The notes beneath the pieces were generated by a model. The model searched no databases. It was not told the origin of the DNA and saw nothing but the letters and a program-made list of their open reading frames with translations. The translations under genes and the position numbers were made by a program. This document shows, piece by piece, positions 18,460-27,823 of a stretch of DNA of 64,000 nucleotides; the first letter of the stretch is position 1, and the number at the start of each line of letters is the position of its first letter. Source of the DNA: Paenibacillus peoriae KCTC 3763 (lineage in GTDB: Bacteria; Bacillota; Bacilli; Paenibacillales; Paenibacillaceae); assembly GCF_000236805.1 (NCBI RefSeq), contig NZ_AGFX01000011.1, forward strand, positions 434,001 through 498,000, in the 5' to 3' direction.

Positions 18460-18485
18460 AAAGCTCCTTTGATGGAGCTTTTTTC
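18460..18485 (+). terminator. Intrinsic terminator of ccpA
   Basis: AAAGCTCC pairs with GGAGCTTT and is followed by a T run. A similar GCTCCTT arm upstream may form an alternative pairing. Confidence 0.75.
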
Positions 18486-18540
18486 GCGAGTACATATTTC
18501 GTATGAGTACAATCATCATTAAAGAATAGAGGGATACGGA

Positions 18541-19239
18541 ATGAGCCGGATTTATGGATTAATGGGTGCTATGGATGAAGAAATTGAATTGCTGCTGTCA
18601 GCGATGACCGAAGCGAGCAAGACGATCAAGGCCGGAATCACTTACACTACAGGAATCATCCACGGGAAACAGGTTGTCGTATGCAAATCCGGTGTCGGCA
18701 AGGTCAATGCTGCGGTAACTACCCAAATCCTGATTGATCGCTTTGGCGTAGAACAGATTATTTTCACGGGGGTCGCGGGGGCAGTACACCCGGATTTAAA
18801 CATTGGGGATATTGTCATCTCATCAACATGTATGCAGCATGATATGGATGTGGCGGCTTTGGGTTATGCCAGAGGGATTATCCCTTATCAGGATACGTCG
18901 GAATTCGCCGCTGATCCCGAGCTTGTCCGCCTGGCTGAACAAGCCTGTCAATCGTTTGATGATCGTTATATTGTCGGCAAGGTCCTATCTGGTGATCAAT
19001 TTGTCTCAAGTCGTGAATTGGTAACTGCATTGCATCAGGAAATGGGCGGCGCTTGTACCGAGATGGAGGGTGCGGCGGTGGCTCAGACGGCTCACATGAA
19101 TGCTGTGCCTTATATTGTCCTGCGTTCTATGTCAGATAAGGCCGATGGATCGGCTCACGTTAATTTTGCTGAATTTACGGTGGAAGCATCTCATCGCTCA
19201 CATCGTATTGTGGAGTATATGCTCAAGCATTTAGGCTAA
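18541..19239 (+). CDS. mtnN: 5'-methylthioadenosine/S-adenosylhomocysteine nucleosidase
   Basis: This 232-residue protein matches MTA/SAH nucleosidase: GLMGAMDEEIELL with the catalytic Glu near residue 13, GVGKVNAAVTTQ, FTGVAGAVHPDLNIGDIVIS, the EMEGAAVAQ substrate loop and the catalytic Asp in SMSDKADG. It cleaves the glycosidic bond of MTA and SAH, clearing inhibitors of SAM-dependent enzymes and feeding methionine salvage. AGAGGG precedes the ATG. It lies behind ccpA's terminator and ends ten bases from the convergent acuA. Confidence 0.94.
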   Translation: MSRIYGLMGAMDEEIELLLSAMTEASKTIKAGITYTTGIIHGKQVVVCKSGVGKVNAAVTTQILIDRFGVEQIIFTGVAGAVHPDLNIGDIVISSTCMQHDMDVAALGYARGIIPYQDTSEFAADPELVRLAEQACQSFDDRYIVGKVLSGDQFVSSRELVTALHQEMGGACTEMEGAAVAQTAHMNAVPYIVLRSMSDKADGSAHVNFAEFTVEASHRSHRIVEYMLKHLG

Positions 19240-19249
19240 GGGTGCCATT

Positions 19250-19882
19250 TTAGTACATGAATCTTCGTACAAACCGGATACGGTCAAACTGCTCTCGTGA
19301 TGCGAGAGGGACATCCTCTCCCATTCGTACCATCAGACAGTTAGCCGGGTGTGAGCATATTTCAGGATCATCCGTGGCGTACCAGACCATATCTACGGTT
19401 TTCATCAGACGTTCCATCATGCGGCGGTACTCCCATACGGAAAGGCCGCTGCCCTTTAAATCCCAGTGCCAATAGTACTCGGTCGTAAAAATAATATAGG
19501 ATTCAAGCTGTCCGTCCTCAAAGGCAATTCGAATCATCCGACTACCCAAGCCCAGTCCGCGATAGTCGTCGGCGACCTCAATGGCTCCAAGCTCCAGCAG
19601 GTCCTTCATGCCTGCTTCCGACCAGCGTTCCAACTCATCCGGGTAGTGGAAGGTGACGTATCCCAGAAGGGTTTTCCCATCATGGGCAATGATGATTCTG
19701 CCTTCCGGCAGTTCTGAAATTTCCACCAGCGCGTCGAATTGCTCCTTTGGTTTACGAAAGGCGTCCAATTGCGTATGCATTTCAAATGAACGCAGTTGAT
19801 CAGCGGAAACCGGTCCTTCTACATAGATTGTTTGTCCGTTATGATCCAGCGTATCCAAGTGGTGCAGTTTTAAATGCTGCAT
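19250..19882 (-). CDS. acuA: Acetyl-CoA synthetase acetyltransferase AcuA (GNAT)
   Basis: This protein is 210 residues, the same length as Bacillus AcuA, with a GNAT core. The acetyl-CoA motif is VADDYRGLGLGSRMIR at about residues 105-120, and TEYYWHWDLKGSGLSVWEYR is an AcuA-like signature. It acetylates and inactivates AcsA. The gene is divergent from acsA, as in Bacillus. No acuB or acuC follows it here. The ATG at 19882 follows AAGGAGGTCG; the short extension to 19906 is rejected. Confidence 0.92.
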   Translation of the reverse strand: MQHLKLHHLDTLDHNGQTIYVEGPVSADQLRSFEMHTQLDAFRKPKEQFDALVEISELPEGRIIIAHDGKTLLGYVTFHYPDELERWSEAGMKDLLELGAIEVADDYRGLGLGSRMIRIAFEDGQLESYIIFTTEYYWHWDLKGSGLSVWEYRRMMERLMKTVDMVWYATDDPEICSHPANCLMVRMGEDVPLASREQFDRIRFVRRFMY

Positions 19883-20072
19883 GCGTACGACCTCCTTGTT
19901 TACCATCAGCTAGCTCTCCACATCCCCTACTTATAACAAAAAAACAAATAAATGAAAAGGATGGTCGTCACATCCTCATCTATGATATACTGTTTTAGAC
20001 ATAAAATGTTCACAATTAGATGTTTTAAATTAGATATTAAACCAAAGAGGGTACATTTGCTTTTATTGAATT

Positions 20073-20087
20073 TTGTAAGCGCTATCT
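20073..20087 (+). promoter_or_regulatory. Candidate CcpA-binding cre site between acuA and acsA
   Basis: TTGTAAGCGCTATCT matches all defined positions of the consensus WTGNAANCGNWNNCW. It lies 46 bases upstream of the acsA start. In Bacillus, acsA and acuABC are CcpA-repressed, so this fits glucose repression of acetate use. Confidence 0.65.
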
Positions 20088-20132
20088 TGTCCTGCGCAAT
20101 TCTCATTATCATATTATGAGGAGGCTGTATGC

Positions 20133-21848
20133 ATGAAGATTGAAGAACTCCAGGCTGTAGTTCCTACATCCAACATGGGCCCGTACGAACAAGCTTACAA
20201 CCGATTTCAGTGGGAAGATGCAGAACGTCATTTTACGTGGTATGAAACAGGCAAGGTGAACATGGCACATGAGGCCATTGATCGACATGTAGAAGAAGGC
20301 CGTGGTGAAAAAACAGCGCTTTTGTATTGTGATGCAAGCCGCAATGAAGCTTACACCTTTTCTCAGCTTCGCGCCAGCTCTAACAGGTTTGGTAATGTGC
20401 TACGCAAATACGGTATTGGCAAAGGGGAGCGGGTGTTTATTTTCATGCCGCGTTCACCTGAGCTGGTGATCAGCTTGTTTGGTATTTTAAAGGTTGGAGC
20501 TGTTGTGGGCCCTTTGTTTGAGGCGTTTATGGAGACAGCGGTCAAGAATCGGCTGGAGGATAGCGGGGCGGTGGCACTAGTGACCACACCTGCACTTCTT
20601 TCGCGGATCAAACGCGAGGAGCTTCCTGAGCTGCGACATATTTTTGTGGTTGGTGATATGGACGAACGAGAGCAAGGGATTATTGATTTTGAAACAGAAA
20701 TGCTTACGTCCTCAGAAGAGCTTGAACCTGAATGGCTGAGTCGTGAGGACGGATTAATCATTCATTATACGTCAGGCTCCACAGGCAAGCCAAAAGGTGT
20801 GTATCATGTACAAAATGCGATGATTCAGCATTATTATACTGGCAAGATGGTGCTGGATCTGCGGGAAGATGATGTGTATTGGTGTACTGCTGATCCAGGT
20901 TGGGTCACAGGAACGTCATATGGCATTTTTGCTCCATGGCTGAACGGAGCAACGAATGTTATTCGTGGGGGCCGTTTCAGTCCAGCGGACTGGTACCGGA
21001 CGATTGAGCGCCACGAAGTGACCATATGGTATAGCGCTCCTACAGCGTTTCGGATGCTGATGAGTGCGGGAGAGCAGGTTGTTGCCAAGTATGATCTCGG
21101 CAGTCTGCGGCATGTGTTATCCGTGGGAGAACCGCTCAATCCCGAAGTGGTAAGATGGGGCTGGCAGGTGTATACGCAACGCATTCACGATACATGGTGG
21201 ATGACAGAAACAGGGGGGCAATTGATTTGTAATTACCCTGAGCTGGCGATTAAGCCCGGTTCGATGGGAAAGCCACTACCAGGTATTCAGGCTGCCATAC
21301 TGGACGACAAAGGACAGGTGCTGCCTCCGAACCGGATGGGGCATTTGGCAATACGTACACCGTGGCCATCGATGATGAACCGTATATGGAATAACCCGAA
21401 CAAGTATCAGGAGTATTTTCGCTTCCCCGGTTGGTATGTGTCCGGCGACTCTGCCTATATGGATGAGGACGGCTATTTCTGGTTTCAGGGACGGATTGAT
21501 GATGTCATTAATTCCTCGGGCGAGCGAATCGGTCCTTTTGAGGTCGAGAGCAAGCTTCTGGAGCATCCTGCTGTTGCGGAGGCTGGGGTCATTGGAAAAC
21601 CGGATGCTGTGCGAGGAGAGATCATTAAAGCTTTTGTCGCACTGCGTGAAGGCTACACACCTTCTGAGGCTTTGCAGCAGGATATCTCCCGCTTTGTCAA
21701 GGAGGGGCTGTCTGCCCATGCTGCTCCACGCGAAATTGAATTCAAGGAAAAGCTGCCCAAAACCCGTTCCGGCAAAATTATGAGACGTGTGCTAAAGGCC
21801 TGGGAGCTTAACCTTCCTACAGGGGATTTATCTACCATAGAGGATTAA
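20133..21848 (+). CDS. acsA: Acetyl-CoA synthetase (acetate-CoA ligase)
   Basis: This 571-residue AMP-forming ligase has the P-loop YTSGSTGKPKGVYH, the acyl-pocket segment ADPGWVTGTSYG, DTWWMTETGG, the hinge region GWYVSGDSAYMDEDGYFWFQGRIDD in overlapping parts, and the C-terminal PKTRSGKIMRR with catalytic Lys548, one residue off Bacillus Lys549. It converts acetate, ATP and CoA into acetyl-CoA. Acetylation of that lysine by AcuA should switch it off. The ATG at 20133 follows GAGGAGGC. A cre site lies upstream and a strong terminator downstream. Confidence 0.95.
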   Translation: MKIEELQAVVPTSNMGPYEQAYNRFQWEDAERHFTWYETGKVNMAHEAIDRHVEEGRGEKTALLYCDASRNEAYTFSQLRASSNRFGNVLRKYGIGKGERVFIFMPRSPELVISLFGILKVGAVVGPLFEAFMETAVKNRLEDSGAVALVTTPALLSRIKREELPELRHIFVVGDMDEREQGIIDFETEMLTSSEELEPEWLSREDGLIIHYTSGSTGKPKGVYHVQNAMIQHYYTGKMVLDLREDDVYWCTADPGWVTGTSYGIFAPWLNGATNVIRGGRFSPADWYRTIERHEVTIWYSAPTAFRMLMSAGEQVVAKYDLGSLRHVLSVGEPLNPEVVRWGWQVYTQRIHDTWWMTETGGQLICNYPELAIKPGSMGKPLPGIQAAILDDKGQVLPPNRMGHLAIRTPWPSMMNRIWNNPNKYQEYFRFPGWYVSGDSAYMDEDGYFWFQGRIDDVINSSGERIGPFEVESKLLEHPAVAEAGVIGKPDAVRGEIIKAFVALREGYTPSEALQQDISRFVKEGLSAHAAPREIEFKEKLPKTRSGKIMRRVLKAWELNLPTGDLSTIED

Positions 21849-21860
21849 AATGCTATTCAT

Positions 21861-21914
21861 AAAAAAGAGGAAGTCTCCACAGCCATATTGGCTAAGGAGA
21901 CTTCCTCTTTTACT
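21861..21914. terminator. Bidirectional terminator between acsA and the PBP gene
   Basis: AAAAGAGGAAGTCTCC pairs with GGAGACTTCCTCTTTT around a short loop. It can serve both convergent genes. Confidence 0.92.
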
Positions 21915-21925
21915 TTTGTTTACAG

Positions 21926-24900
21926 CTATGGACGAACGGCTCCCGAAGGAGCCGATTCGCCGATTGCATTTATGGAAGTGACGCGGAACCAGCCTTTTGG
22001 CTTTTTACCAGCTTTGTATTCAAAGCTGGCAGATGTGGTAGAACCGATGTTGGTAAAGGGCTCCGCACCGTTTTCACTGTAGTACACATTATAGCTTGTA
22101 ACAGCGTCCGCAGGCTTTCCGGCACTCCATTGAAGTGCTACAGAAGAGCCTGTTGCCTTAGCCTGGGGCTGTCCAGGAGCAGTAGGAACCTCTGTAGGCT
22201 GTACACCTGTTGCATCTCCGGCACCCGGAACGGCTGGAGACTCCGAATTTACAGGCGGCACTACAGGTGCTGCGTTTGCTTTGACACTTGGCTCGGACTC
22301 ATGTCCGCCTACATCCACGGCGGTCACGTAATAGCTGGAACTGCTGCCTCCTGGACTGTCAGTGAACACCTTGGAGCCATCGGCCATGACGACCTGGCCA
22401 AGCCGTTGGAAACTGCCGCCATCCGTGGAACGGTAGAGACGATATCCTACGACGTCGCTGTTTCCGCTTGGACTAAAGCTGATTATGGCCTTTCCATCGC
22501 TGTAGCTAACGCTGACGCCCGCTGGAGCACTAGGGGCAGCGCCGTCGTCCGTGCGTGGATCAACCTGAGTAGGAGCTTCCTTATCTGCATCCTCAGGGAG
22601 ATAGTAGGACAACGAGTTATGCCGTTTCATCACCCTAAAGGCCTGCTCAAGCTCTTTAATCAATTCTGAGATGGGTTTTTCCCTTTTTCGAACAGTTCGT
22701 TCATACAGCATATCATCCGGTGTACTATCGCGTGGAATGTAATTCACACCTTGATAGGTAATATATTTGGCACGGGTAACACCATTTTCACTATTTTTGG
22801 GTAAATACTTACTGTTGTAAATATCCGATCCATACGCAGATGCTGTACGGCTTACAATACCGTCAGGTCGCTTGAAGCTGTCCGTCTGGAACAGCTGGGA
22901 ATCCTTGGCCGTTACTTCATTCATAATCAGAGCCCATAAGCGACGTGCACGCTCTTTTTGTACTTTTGTTTCAAGCTTATTAACAGGCTGCTTGTAACCG
23001 ACCCACACACCCAATGTAACGTCAGGCGTAAATCCCTCGAACCAAACATCGGTATAGGATTGTGTAGTACCAGTCTTGCCGGCAATCGGAATCTTGCCAG
23101 CTTGATTAAAGTTACGCTTCACCAGTCTGCCTGTACCTTCTGACACTGCTGTACGCAACATATCCGTCATCAGATAGGCCGTTTGCGGCGTGAAGGCTTG
23201 TACAGGATTAGGCTGATGCTTGTACACAATGTTGCCTTGCGAATCCACAATCTTTTCAATCATATAAGCGTCATTAAATACACCGCCGTTAGGAATGGCT
23301 CCATAGGCATTTGTTAGCTCCTCGACAGTCACCCCGTGGGCCAAGCCGCCAAGCACACCCGTTTGGGCGTTATTATCACTCGGTTCCAGGGTGGTAATGC
23401 CCAACTTTTTGGCGAAAGCCCAAGCCTTGCTAATACCTACTTTTTCGTTAAACAGCTTGAGCGCTATCGTATTTAGCGATTGATTCAGTGCATAACGTGC
23501 TGTAACCAATCCTTGATAGCGGTTGTTGGCATTTTTCGGGATATGATATCCGTTGCTGCCGTCTTTCAAAATAATAGGAGCGTCGTCCACGATGCTGCCG
23601 GGCTGCACAAGACCACTTTCCAATGCAGGAAGATAGGCGGCAATGGGCTTCATCGCTGATCCTGGCTGACGCACCATCTGAGTAGCATAGTTCATCTGTT
23701 CCTTTTGGAAGTCCCGGCCTTCCATCATCCCGAGAATTGCGCCTGTTTTATGCTGAATCAAAATGGCCGCTGCTTGCTCATCACCCTTAGTTTTACTGGT
23801 GGCAGAGAAGTTGTTTTTATTTTCTGCAATTTGGCGCATGGATTTGTATACGCTCTTATCAATGGTGGTATAGACCATATAGCCACCCGTGCGAAGCTGT
23901 TGTTCGGCCTCTTTGAGCAAGTCATTATCGTCCTTGGTCTTTGCATCTGCACCAGCATTGGCCGCCTGACCCGGATTCGTGACGGACATCAGTGCCTGCG
24001 CAGCTTGCCGTTCTGTTTCCATCATAAGGTATGGATAGGTGTTATAAGCTTTTACCGTACGAGGTGCAAGAGATTTTTTAATATCAAAAGCCATTGCTTC
24101 ATCATACTGAGCTTTATTGATTTTATTTTCTTCGAGCATTCGGCTGAGCACCAGATGTTGCCGAGTTATTGCCCTTTTAAAGCCGGACTCATTAAACTCG
24201 CCCTTACCGTTGAAAGCAGAATAAGAGGAAGGAAGCTGCGGCAGTCCTGCCAGATAGGCGGCCTGGGCCACATTGAGCTTATTTAGATCATTTTCGTTAA
24301 AAATACCCTTGGCGGCTGCTTTGATGCCAAAGACGTTGTAACCGCTTGAGCCGTTTCCAAAAGGTACTTTGTTGAGATAGGCTGTAATAATTTGCTGCTT
24401 GCTCAGAAAGCGCTCAAGGCGCAGAGACAGCAGAATTTCCTTGACTTTGCGGTCATCCGTGCGATCGAGATTTAGAAAAACACGACGCGCAAGCTGCTGA
24501 GTCAGGGTGCTCCCCCCGGTTTGTACGGACTCATGCAGTGCTTTTTGTTTCACAGCACGCAGCGTTCCTGACAGATCGACACCTTTGTGCTCGTAAAAAT
24601 GGTTATCCTCAATAGCAATGACTGCGTCAATGACGAGTTGCGGAATCTCCTTAAACGTGACGGGCCGCCGATCTTCCTCTGTCCGGAGCTGTCCGATGGG
24701 AGAACCATCATTGAAATAAGCAAAGCCCGTTATTGCGTTCTTATTTACTTCCTGTTCAATCATGGATCTGGAACGCACGGGCTCGTTTTTGACAATAGAG
24801 GCTATATAGCCGGCGGCTGCTCCTCCTGCGAACAGTGCCCCCATACAACCGATGATGATGACCCACTTTATGACACGGCCGAGCCTTCGCATGGTTGTCC

Positions 24901-24949
24901 GTAAGCGGGAAGGCTTTGGCTCTGATACGTTGTTTTTTTCTTCAACCAT
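21926..24949 (-). CDS. Class A penicillin-binding protein (PBP1A-like) with two C-terminal fibronectin type III domains
   Basis: This 1007-residue membrane protein builds peptidoglycan outside the cell. One membrane helix lies at ~25-48. The GT51 glycosyltransferase follows at ~70-250 (EDNHFYEHKGVDLSG with the catalytic Glu, GGSTLTQQLAR, AYLNKVPFG). The transpeptidase has SAMK at ~430, SLN, and KTGTT at ~625. Residues ~805-890 and ~923-1007 look like two fibronectin type III repeats, with YRLYRST and YNVYYSENG strands, separated by a Pro/Val-rich linker. AAAGGAGG supports the ATG at 24949; an ATG nine codons upstream overlaps that site. Similar PBPs flank tyrS in some Bacilli. Which cell-cycle stage it serves is unknown. 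Confidence 0.93.
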   Translation of the reverse strand: MVEEKNNVSEPKPSRLRTTMRRLGRVIKWVIIIGCMGALFAGGAAAGYIASIVKNEPVRSRSMIEQEVNKNAITGFAYFNDGSPIGQLRTEEDRRPVTFKEIPQLVIDAVIAIEDNHFYEHKGVDLSGTLRAVKQKALHESVQTGGSTLTQQLARRVFLNLDRTDDRKVKEILLSLRLERFLSKQQIITAYLNKVPFGNGSSGYNVFGIKAAAKGIFNENDLNKLNVAQAAYLAGLPQLPSSYSAFNGKGEFNESGFKRAITRQHLVLSRMLEENKINKAQYDEAMAFDIKKSLAPRTVKAYNTYPYLMMETERQAAQALMSVTNPGQAANAGADAKTKDDNDLLKEAEQQLRTGGYMVYTTIDKSVYKSMRQIAENKNNFSATSKTKGDEQAAAILIQHKTGAILGMMEGRDFQKEQMNYATQMVRQPGSAMKPIAAYLPALESGLVQPGSIVDDAPIILKDGSNGYHIPKNANNRYQGLVTARYALNQSLNTIALKLFNEKVGISKAWAFAKKLGITTLEPSDNNAQTGVLGGLAHGVTVEELTNAYGAIPNGGVFNDAYMIEKIVDSQGNIVYKHQPNPVQAFTPQTAYLMTDMLRTAVSEGTGRLVKRNFNQAGKIPIAGKTGTTQSYTDVWFEGFTPDVTLGVWVGYKQPVNKLETKVQKERARRLWALIMNEVTAKDSQLFQTDSFKRPDGIVSRTASAYGSDIYNSKYLPKNSENGVTRAKYITYQGVNYIPRDSTPDDMLYERTVRKREKPISELIKELEQAFRVMKRHNSLSYYLPEDADKEAPTQVDPRTDDGAAPSAPAGVSVSYSDGKAIISFSPSGNSDVVGYRLYRSTDGGSFQRLGQVVMADGSKVFTDSPGGSSSSYYVTAVDVGGHESEPSVKANAAPVVPPVNSESPAVPGAGDATGVQPTEVPTAPGQPQAKATGSSVALQWSAGKPADAVTSYNVYYSENGAEPFTNIGSTTSASFEYKAGKKPKGWFRVTSINAIGESAPSGAVRP

Positions 24950-25036
24950 TAAGTCTTCCTCCTTTATAACAGCCATTATTATAGCATAAAATTACAAAGC
25001 GAACCCATATGCTAAAAAGCCTGTCTTTTGGTGTCG

Positions 25037-25065
25037 TTGACTACACAAAAACAGTATGTTATAAA
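25037..25065 (+). promoter_or_regulatory. Sigma-A promoter of tyrS
   Basis: TTGACT and TATAAA with 17-base spacing lie just upstream of the T-box leader. Confidence 0.7.
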
Positions 25066-25071
25066 TAGGTC

Positions 25072-25375
25072 AAAGTAAATATCGTGAAAAGCAGAGAAAG
25101 ACTTCAGTAGAAGGTGGAATCACGTTGTGCAGAGAGCCGATGGATGGTGTGAATCGGTAGCGTCCCATCTTTGAATTACCGTCTGGAGCTGTCTGGATGA
25201 ATGGCAATGCCTTTGCAGATTTGTGAAGTCGACGATAGTAATCCAGTACCGGGTGTAGACCCGTTATAGAAATGAAGTGAAAGAAGCGCTTGTTTTGGCA
25301 TACGTTTCTTTAATTAGGGTGGTAACGCGAGTAGCTCCTTCTCGTCCCTTGGGATGAAAGGGGCTTTTTGATTTG
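25072..25375 (+). ncRNA. T-box riboswitch leader (tyrosine)
   Basis: This ~300-base leader has T-box landmarks in order. They are a Stem I distal part containing GAGAGCCGATGGATGG and GTGTGAATCGG, the specifier region TTTGAATTACCG with Tyr codon TAC at 25177-25179, and the conserved T-box AGGGTGGTAACGCG at 25316-25329 (consensus AGGGTGGNACCGCG with one change). A terminator hairpin with a T run follows. Uncharged tRNA-Tyr should stabilise the antiterminator and switch on tyrS. The specifier call is a pattern match. Confidence 0.92.
25333..25369 (+). terminator. T-box-controlled terminator
   Basis: AGCTCCTTCTCGTCCC pairs with GGGATGAAAGGGGCT, followed by five T. Its left arm adjoins the T-box, as expected for mutually exclusive antitermination. 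Confidence 0.85.
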
Positions 25376-25418
25376 TTTAATATCTAATATTTGGATAATT
25401 TAATAGGAGGAATACAGA

Positions 25419-26672
25419 ATGAAATGGGAAGAATTGAAGCCTGAGCAACAGGTAGAGGTAGAGCGACAGCTTGATGTGATTCAGCGGGGTGTGGCGGAAA
25501 TTGTGCCGGAGGATGAGCTGAAACGCAAGGTTATCAAGTCAGTGGTAAGCGGTGAGCCGCTCAAAATCAAGCTGGGTCTTGATCCGTCTGCACCTGATAT
25601 TCACATCGGACACACGGTTGTTATGCACAAGCTGCGCCAGTTTCAGGAACTGGGACATCAGGTGCAGCTGATTATTGGAGATTTTACAGGCAGAATCGGT
25701 GATCCAACAGGTAAATCGGAAACCCGGAAGCAACTGACTGAAGAAGATGTACAGCGTAACGCGCAAACGTATAAGGAACAAATCTTTAAAATTCTTGATC
25801 CTGATAAAACAAAGGTATACTACAATTCCGAATGGCTGGGACCGATGTCTTTTGCCGATGTGGTAACCTTGTCCGCCAAGGTCACTGTTGCCCGCATGCT
25901 GGAGCGGGATGATTTTACAAAAAGATACCAAAACGGCTTGCCAATCAGCATTCACGAGTTCTTCTACCCTCTGATGCAGGGCATGGATTCAGTAGCTCTG
26001 AAAAGCGATATCGAGCTGGGAGGAACGGATCAAAAGTTCAACCTGCTGATGGGCAGAACTCTGCAAAAAGAATACGGTGTAGAGCCGCAGGCGACCATCA
26101 CGCTGCCACTGCTTGAAGGACTGGATGGCGTGCAAAAGATGAGTAAAAGTTTGGGGAACTACATTGGTGTTGATGAGGAGCCGAACGAAATATACGGGAA
26201 ATCGATGTCCGTTCCTGATGAGCTTATGCTGAAATATTTTGAGCTTGCAACGGATATCAACAATGAGGAGCTTGCGGATCTGGCAAAAGACGTGCAGGAT
26301 GGTTCAGTGCATCCGCGTGATGCTAAAATGAAGCTGGCCGGAACGCTGGTACGCATGTACCATGGTGAGGAAGCGGCGGAAGCAGCCAAGCAGCATTTTG
26401 TGACTGTATTCCAGCAACGTGCGCTGCCTGATGATATCGAAGAGTTCACCTTGACGGCTGATCAATTGGAAGAAGGCGGAATTCGTGTGATCCAACTGCT
26501 GACTCTTCTGGGCTTTGCGGCATCTAATGGTGAAGCAAAACGTAGTATTCAGCAGGGTTCGGTCAAAATTAATGAAGAGAAGTGGACCGATGTGAACGAA
26601 GCATACACGCCGAAGGAAGGCGACATTGTTCAGGTAGGTAAACGAAAATTTGCTAAAATCAAGCTTGGATAA
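25419..26672 (+). CDS. tyrS: Tyrosyl-tRNA synthetase (TyrZ-type)
   Basis: This 417-residue class I synthetase has the HIGH-like [14 protein letters not shown], the tyrosine pocket [13 protein letters not shown], the KMSKS loop in [13 protein letters not shown], and a C-terminal S4-like RNA-binding domain ([20 protein letters not shown]). The [13 protein letters not shown] pattern matches the TyrZ subfamily more than the classic Bacillus TyrS, although the gene sits in the tyrS position next to rpsD. It charges tRNA-Tyr. Expression is controlled by the T-box directly upstream. The ATG follows AGGAGG. Confidence 0.95.
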   Translation: MKWEELKPEQQVEVERQLDVIQRGVAEIVPEDELKRKVIKSVVSGEPLKIKLGLDPSAPDIHIGHTVVMHKLRQFQELGHQVQLIIGDFTGRIGDPTGKSETRKQLTEEDVQRNAQTYKEQIFKILDPDKTKVYYNSEWLGPMSFADVVTLSAKVTVARMLERDDFTKRYQNGLPISIHEFFYPLMQGMDSVALKSDIELGGTDQKFNLLMGRTLQKEYGVEPQATITLPLLEGLDGVQKMSKSLGNYIGVDEEPNEIYGKSMSVPDELMLKYFELATDINNEELADLAKDVQDGSVHPRDAKMKLAGTLVRMYHGEEAAEAAKQHFVTVFQQRALPDDIEEFTLTADQLEEGGIRVIQLLTLLGFAASNGEAKRSIQQGSVKINEEKWTDVNEAYTPKEGDIVQVGKRKFAKIKLG

Positions 26673-26688
26673 TTCAAGATCCATTGAC

Positions 26689-26734
26689 AAGCAGCGCTGA
26701 GATCTGTATAGCATCTCTGCGTTGCTTTTTATTT
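26689..26734 (+). terminator. Intrinsic terminator of tyrS
   Basis: AAGCAGCGC and GAGAT pair with ATCTC and GCGTTGCTT, followed by a T-rich tail. Confidence 0.75.
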
Positions 26735-26875
26735 TTGCCAAGTGAAAGGCCGTGGTAAACTTAGCACAAATAATCAAACAAGTAGGTGCAGGATTATTCA
26801 TAATGGATTGCGTGGGCTTGCACTATTTGCGTGTAGGGAATAACCAAAAAAATAACAAGTAAGGGGGAGGTTTGT

Positions 26876-27745
26876 ATGGACTATTTTAAACGAATTCAGT
26901 GTGCGATTGAGTTTATTGAATTGAACCTTCGGGAGGATTTGAAAATTACTGAGGTTGCTTCACAAGCTTGCTTTTCAGCCTTTCATTTTCAGCGGGTTTT
27001 TCAGGCCATTTCGGGCTTTACGGTTCAACAATATATAAGAAGGAGAAGATTGTCTGAAGCGGCTGCAAGGCTGAAACAATCCAGTCAAAAGGTATTAGAC
27101 ATCGCTATTGAGTATCAGTACAACTCGCAAGAAGCATTTACCCGTGCTTTTGAAAAGAGTTTTGGTATCACCCCTGGGAAATATCGCGATAGTGATATTG
27201 AGCTTCCCGAGCAAAGCAAGATCAATTTTCTGGATTATCAAAAAAACACGAAGGGAGATTTGGATGTGAATAAGCCGGTGATGCGGCAACTCGAAACGAT
27301 TAAAATCATAGGGCATGAGTATAAAACAAATCTAAACAATGAGCAACATTATAAAGAAATCCCGGGATTTTATGATCACTTTGGGGCAAATGAATATTTT
27401 ATGTGTATTCCGAACAAAATCGCACCGGGAATGTCATATGGGATTGCTTGTCGTTTTGAAGACGACGGTGCATTTTCATTTGTGGTGGGCGAGGCAGTTG
27501 AGGAAGAATCGAAAGAGCTGGCAGAGGGGTTCATATATATGGAGATTCCAGCGGGGAAGTATGCCGAATTTGACGCTTCGGGCTCAAATGGACGAGTTCA
27601 GGATGTACGAGATTTCATCTACGGCACATGGCTTCCCAATTCTAATTTTGAACGGAGGGAGGGGCCTGATTTTGAAATTACGGATGTGATGAATTCTTCC
27701 TTTCCTGATCATTTGAGTATCAAGGTGTATATCCCGATTGAATAA
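26876..27745 (+). CDS. AraC family regulator with GyrI-like effector domain
   Basis: This 289-residue protein has an N-terminal AraC/XylS DNA-binding domain. The first helix-turn-helix is ITEVASQACFSAFHFQRVF, the second VLDIAIEYQYNSQEAFTRAF, closing with FGITPGKYR at ~residue 105. A C-terminal ~150-residue domain resembles the GyrI-like/AraC effector-binding (SOUL-heme-like) domain found in Rob/BmrR-type regulators. Such proteins sense small hydrophobic molecules or multidrug ligands. A strong GGGGGAGGT precedes the ATG. It is flanked by terminators on both sides, so it is a single transcription unit. The target is unknown. Confidence 0.88.
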   Translation: MDYFKRIQCAIEFIELNLREDLKITEVASQACFSAFHFQRVFQAISGFTVQQYIRRRRLSEAAARLKQSSQKVLDIAIEYQYNSQEAFTRAFEKSFGITPGKYRDSDIELPEQSKINFLDYQKNTKGDLDVNKPVMRQLETIKIIGHEYKTNLNNEQHYKEIPGFYDHFGANEYFMCIPNKIAPGMSYGIACRFEDDGAFSFVVGEAVEEESKELAEGFIYMEIPAGKYAEFDASGSNGRVQDVRDFIYGTWLPNSNFERREGPDFEITDVMNSSFPDHLSIKVYIPIE

Positions 27746-27775
27746 AAGCCGCAGGCTAGACGTATGAGGAATATA

Positions 27776-27808
27776 AAAAGCACCCGAACTTTGTTCGGGT
27801 GCTTTTCG
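27776..27808. terminator. Bidirectional terminator between the AraC-type gene and rpsD
   Basis: AAAAGCACCCGAAC pairs with GTTCGGGTGCTTTT around a short loop. Confidence 0.9.
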
Positions 27809-27823
27809 GTGCTAATGCAAGGA

